Of a DNA stretch of 64,000 bases, positions 61,393-64,000 are shown piece after piece. The stretch is from NCBI RefSeq assembly GCF_001425485.1, contig NZ_LMQW01000052.1:104224-168223 (forward strand), in the 5' to 3' direction. A program made the translations under genes and the position numbers. This stretch comes from Aureimonas sp. Leaf427 (GTDB lineage: Bacteria > Pseudomonadota > Alphaproteobacteria > Rhizobiales > Rhizobiaceae). Below the pieces are notes generated by a model, which was not told the origin of the DNA, did no database searches, and saw only the letters and a list, made by a program, of their open reading frames with translations. Each line of letters opens with the position of its first letter. The stretch's first letter is position 1.

Positions 61393-62405
61393 TGAACGTC
61401 GTGTCGACACCGGAGCCGGCCCGACCGGCCGCGGGCGAACCGCTGGTCAGGGTGCAGGGTCTGTCGCGCAGGTTCGGCAGCCGGTCTTTCTGGCGGCCGG
61501 GCAAGACGCGGGGCTTCTATGCCGTTCGCGATGTGAATCTGACCATCGCCAAGGGTGAGGCCTTGGGCATCGTCGGCGAATCGGGCTGCGGCAAGAGCAC
61601 GCTCGGGCGCATGATTCTCCGGATGCTGCGCCCGACCGACGGACAGATCGAATTCGCCGGCCAGGACATTTCCACCCTGTCGGATGGGGCGCTGCGGCCG
61701 CTGCGCCGGCGGATGCAGATGATCTTCCAGGACCCGTTCGCCAGCCTCGACCCCAAGCGCCGCATCGGCGACCAGATCGCCGATGCGCTGAAGGTTCACG
61801 GGATCATGGACGAGGCGCAGAGCCGTCAGCGGACCGCCGAGCTTCTGTCGCAGGTCGGGTTGCTCCCCGAACATGCCGGCCGTCGCCCCCACGCGTTCTC
61901 GGGCGGGCAGCGTCAGCGCATCGCCATTGCGCGCGCCCTGGCGCCGAGTCCCGATCTCATCGTGGCCGACGAGCCGATCGCCGCCCTCGACGTCTCGATC
62001 CAGGCCCAGGTGGTCAATCTCCTCTCCGACCTGCGCGCACGGATGGGCCTGTCGCTGCTCTTCATCAGCCACGACCTCCATGTGGTGCGCCATCTCTGCG
62101 ACCGCGTCGCGGTCATGTATCTCGGACGGATCGTGGAGCAGGGAACGGTCGAGCAGGTCTTCGGCTCGCCCCGCCACCCCTATACGCGGGTTCTCCTGGC
62201 GGCCAGCCCGTCGCTGAGGTCCGGCGCCCGCATCGAGAGCCTGAAGGGCGAAATCCCGAGCCCCGCCCATCCGCCGTCAGGCTGCGGTTTCCGCACCCGC
62301 TGCCCGATGGCACTGCCCGCCTGCGCGGAGCGCGAACCCGCGCTCGTCACCGACGGCACGGACCACGCCGTCGCCTGCCGCCGCGCCGGCGAAATGCCTG
62401 CTTAG
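61389..62405 (+). CDS. peptide-type ABC transporter ATPase, DppF-like
   Basis: This 338-residue ABC ATPase of the DppF/OppF type has Walker A GESGCGKST, Q-loop MIFQDPFASLDP, signature FSGGQRQRIAIA, Walker B LIVADEPIAALD, His in FISHDL and the oligopeptide C-terminal segment CGFRTRCPMALPAC with paired cysteines. It starts at ATGATG overlapping the previous stop. It would pair with the DppD-type domain of the fusion protein. It is the last gene of the operon; the 24-bp palindrome at 62458 follows. Confidence 0.92.
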   Translation: MMNVVSTPEPARPAAGEPLVRVQGLSRRFGSRSFWRPGKTRGFYAVRDVNLTIAKGEALGIVGESGCGKSTLGRMILRMLRPTDGQIEFAGQDISTLSDGALRPLRRRMQMIFQDPFASLDPKRRIGDQIADALKVHGIMDEAQSRQRTAELLSQVGLLPEHAGRRPHAFSGGQRQRIAIARALAPSPDLIVADEPIAALDVSIQAQVVNLLSDLRARMGLSLLFISHDLHVVRHLCDRVAVMYLGRIVEQGTVEQVFGSPRHPYTRVLLAASPSLRSGARIESLKGEIPSPAHPPSGCGFRTRCPMALPACAEREPALVTDGTDHAVACRRAGEMPA

Positions 62406-62457
62406 CGCGTCGTTCGATCGTCCGGGATCAAGGCCGCATCGGATGGACCCTCGCCCG

Positions 62458-62481
62458 ACCCTTGCAACATGTTGCAAGGGT
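62458..62481. promoter_or_regulatory. 24-bp perfect palindrome downstream of the ABC operon
   Basis: ACCCTTGCAACA at 62458-62469 is followed at once by its reverse complement (62470-62481). The form suits a dimeric repressor site with half-site TTGCAAC, or a transcription-ending hairpin for the operon that stops at 62405. No gene starts close by. Confidence 0.5.
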
Positions 62482-62999
62482 TGGAGGTGTCGGATGGAGC
62501 CTCGTCGGCGCCCTCGGTGCCCTCTTCGAACCGCACGAAAACCCGATATCTCGGGTGCCAGCCCGGGCGTTTGGCTTCGTGGATCCGGCGATTTTCTCAC
62601 GCTATCGTCGTCACCGCGGGTGCCGTTCGAAATGAACCCGATCGACCCGTCTCGCGGACAAGCCGCGGACATCGCGGCCGGAGCCTGCACCATCTCGTCG
62701 CTTCAACGATTTGAATTTTCGGTGCGCCGGTCAGAACAAAACTGCGAACACCTACATCATTGAAATCGCTTACAAGAATCGTGGCGAGCAGGCGATGAGA
62801 CGAAGCTAAAGCGGTTACGGCAGCTTCGCGCCCATTTCCGCTGTTCAGCCGATCACACGCGAATTCCAGAAGCAGTCGTTTGCCGAGGGGTTGCTTCGTG
62901 ATTGTCGGCTGCGGATCTAATGGCGGGAAACAGACCGAGCAAGTCAGGCGAGGTGCGTTAAAGCCGGTTGAGGAGGTGCCTCAATGAACCGTTCGCGAT
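62482..62999. other. gene-free, less GC-rich stretch
   Basis: No frame gives a recognisable protein in these roughly 520 bp. The stretch 62690-62900 is visibly richer in A/T than the rest of the window. It may be eroded DNA or a junction with a newer segment. No terminal repeats or transposase traces are visible. Confidence 0.4.
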
Positions 63000-63989
63000 C
63001 TACTGACTTAGGATGTAGTCGACGGGCTCCACTTTCTGAGTCTCGTTGAAATGGGCGAGGTTCCGCAGCGACTTCGTGTTGGACGCATGTAGGTGGTCCC
63101 TAAGCCCTCTCGCGGCGGCGTCGATTTCACCAAGACCCAGCGCCTCGACTACGGCGAGATGCTCATCGAGGAACGGGTCGATCAAGGCTGTCCGCTTCAG
63201 CGCGATCTGGATGTGTTTGGTTGACACAAAGAGGGCACGCCCCCGCTTCAGCGCCCCGATGATCTCGTGGTTCGTCGAGAAGCCGAGCAGCTTCACGTGG
63301 ATGTCGTCCTCGAGCTCGTCGAGCGTTGCGATGTCCACCTCCGGAAACCGCTCGATCGCGACGCGGTGCCGGACGGCGATTTCCTCGATCAGGATGGGTG
63401 GGATACTGTTCGCCGCGTTCTGGAGGGCGACCGGTTCGAGTATCTCCCGCAGCTCGTAAAGCGAGGCCATGCGGTCGAGGTTGAGCGGCACGATCCACCA
63501 GTGCGACTTCTCGCCCTTTCCGACGATCCCAACGCCCTGCGCGCGCAAAAGAAGGTTGCGCGCGGCAAGGCGGCTGATGTCGTATGCGCGCGCAAGCGCC
63601 AGCTCGTTGACCCGGAAGCCGCCGAACAGCGAGTGCAGGATGATGTTGCGCTCGACCGCGTAGTAGATCGCGTCGGCCGGATCGACGTCGGGGAGGACGC
63701 CCGGCTCCGCCGCCGGAGTGACCATTTCCCTGGTGATCGGGATGCGAGTCGGGCTTGAGCCGGGGCCGACCACCAACCCGCGGCCGGCGAAGCGCCCGAG
63801 CAGGCCTTCCGCCTCCAGCGTCGCCAGGGCTTGCCTCACCGGGGCCCGGCTTGAATTGAAGAGGGTCGCGAGATGGCTCTCGAGGATGACGGTGCCCGCA
63901 GGAATGCTGCCTCGGGTCATGCTCTCCCGAAGCATTTCCGTCATGCTGGCATAGGCAGGTTTTCGCTCGAACGCGACCAACGACAGCAC
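63000..63989 (-). CDS. GntR-family transcriptional regulator at window edge
   Basis: This 329-residue protein has an N-terminal GntR winged helix (SMTRGSIPAGTVILESHLATLFNSSRAPVRQALATLEAEGLL) and a second winged-helix-like stretch at about 110-155 (FRVNELALARAYDISRLAARNLLLRAQG), followed by an FCD-like effector domain (VDIATLDELEDDIHVKLLGFSTN, VSTKHIQIALKR). It is longer than usual FCD regulators (about 220-240) because of the duplicated DNA-binding part. The start is a GTG with no clear ribosome site, and the frame stays open to the end of the window, so the true start may lie outside. The targets are unknown. Confidence 0.83.
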   Translation of the reverse strand: MLSLVAFERKPAYASMTEMLRESMTRGSIPAGTVILESHLATLFNSSRAPVRQALATLEAEGLLGRFAGRGLVVGPGSSPTRIPITREMVTPAAEPGVLPDVDPADAIYYAVERNIILHSLFGGFRVNELALARAYDISRLAARNLLLRAQGVGIVGKGEKSHWWIVPLNLDRMASLYELREILEPVALQNAANSIPPILIEEIAVRHRVAIERFPEVDIATLDELEDDIHVKLLGFSTNHEIIGALKRGRALFVSTKHIQIALKRTALIDPFLDEHLAVVEALGLGEIDAAARGLRDHLHASNTKSLRNLAHFNETQKVEPVDYILSQ

Positions 63990-64000
63990 ATCCGTTCTCA

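Overview
The window comes from a high-GC alphaproteobacterium, most likely a member of the Hyphomicrobiales (Rhizobiales). The evidence is the strong G/C preference at third codon positions, the density of LysR, GntR, DeoR and AraC regulators beside solute-binding-protein ABC transporters, CoxLMS-type molybdo-hydroxylase genes, and a palindromic intergenic repeat of a kind common in this order. No rRNA, tRNA, insertion sequence, CRISPR array or prophage was seen. It is an accessory catabolic and transport region rather than housekeeping DNA.

Layout. 1-8.8 kb: an MHS-type transporter (cut by the window edge) and a LysR regulator face a seven-gene operon: PuuE-like deacetylase/imidase, isochorismatase-like amidase, MmgE/PrpD protein, acyl-CoA dehydrogenase, family III CoA-transferase, mesaconyl/itaconyl-CoA hydratase-like protein and CitE-type lyase. 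I read it as opening a cyclic imide or half-amide to a C5 dicarboxylate, which then passes through the itaconate/citramalyl-CoA route to pyruvate and acetyl-CoA. 8.8-12.5 kb: a LysR regulator, an unknown exported protein and a second MmgE/PrpD protein. 12.5-17.3 kb: a BtuFCD-like ABC transporter behind a cobalamin riboswitch, then a COG0523 GTPase with a Zur-like site. 17.4-20.6 kb: a LysE exporter, a palindromic repeat in a gene-free stretch, and an ECF sigma/anti-sigma pair.

20.6-34.4 kb: a long minus-strand operon carries a GntR regulator, a peptide-type ABC transporter with a two-domain ATPase whose first domain has lost key residues, a DeoR regulator, a hydantoinase/carbamoylase-family amidase, two APH-fold kinases and an IMPase-fold phosphatase. 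Divergent from it is a third APH-fold kinase with a class III PLP enzyme, the arrangement of hydroxylysine/ethanolamine kinase plus phospho-lyase.

34.4-48.4 kb: nine minus-strand genes join HyuA/HyuB, a ribose-type ABC importer and a three-subunit molybdenum hydroxylase, preceded by an AraC regulator. 48.5-54.1 kb: pxpA and a LysR gene diverge from biotin carrier, biotin carboxylase, pxpB and pxpC; a second, broken pxpA relic follows pxpC. 54.4-62.4 kb: a GntR regulator diverges from a nitrilase-family amidase, an HpcH-type aldolase and a second peptide-type ABC transporter, whose permease-ATPase fusion gene is interrupted by one in-frame TGA. 62.4-64 kb: a gene-free stretch with a 24-bp palindrome, then a GntR gene at the window edge.

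The common theme is C-N bond cleavage in imides, amides, carbamoyl compounds, hydantoins and lactams. Each set has its own importer or regulator. The substrate assignments are inference.
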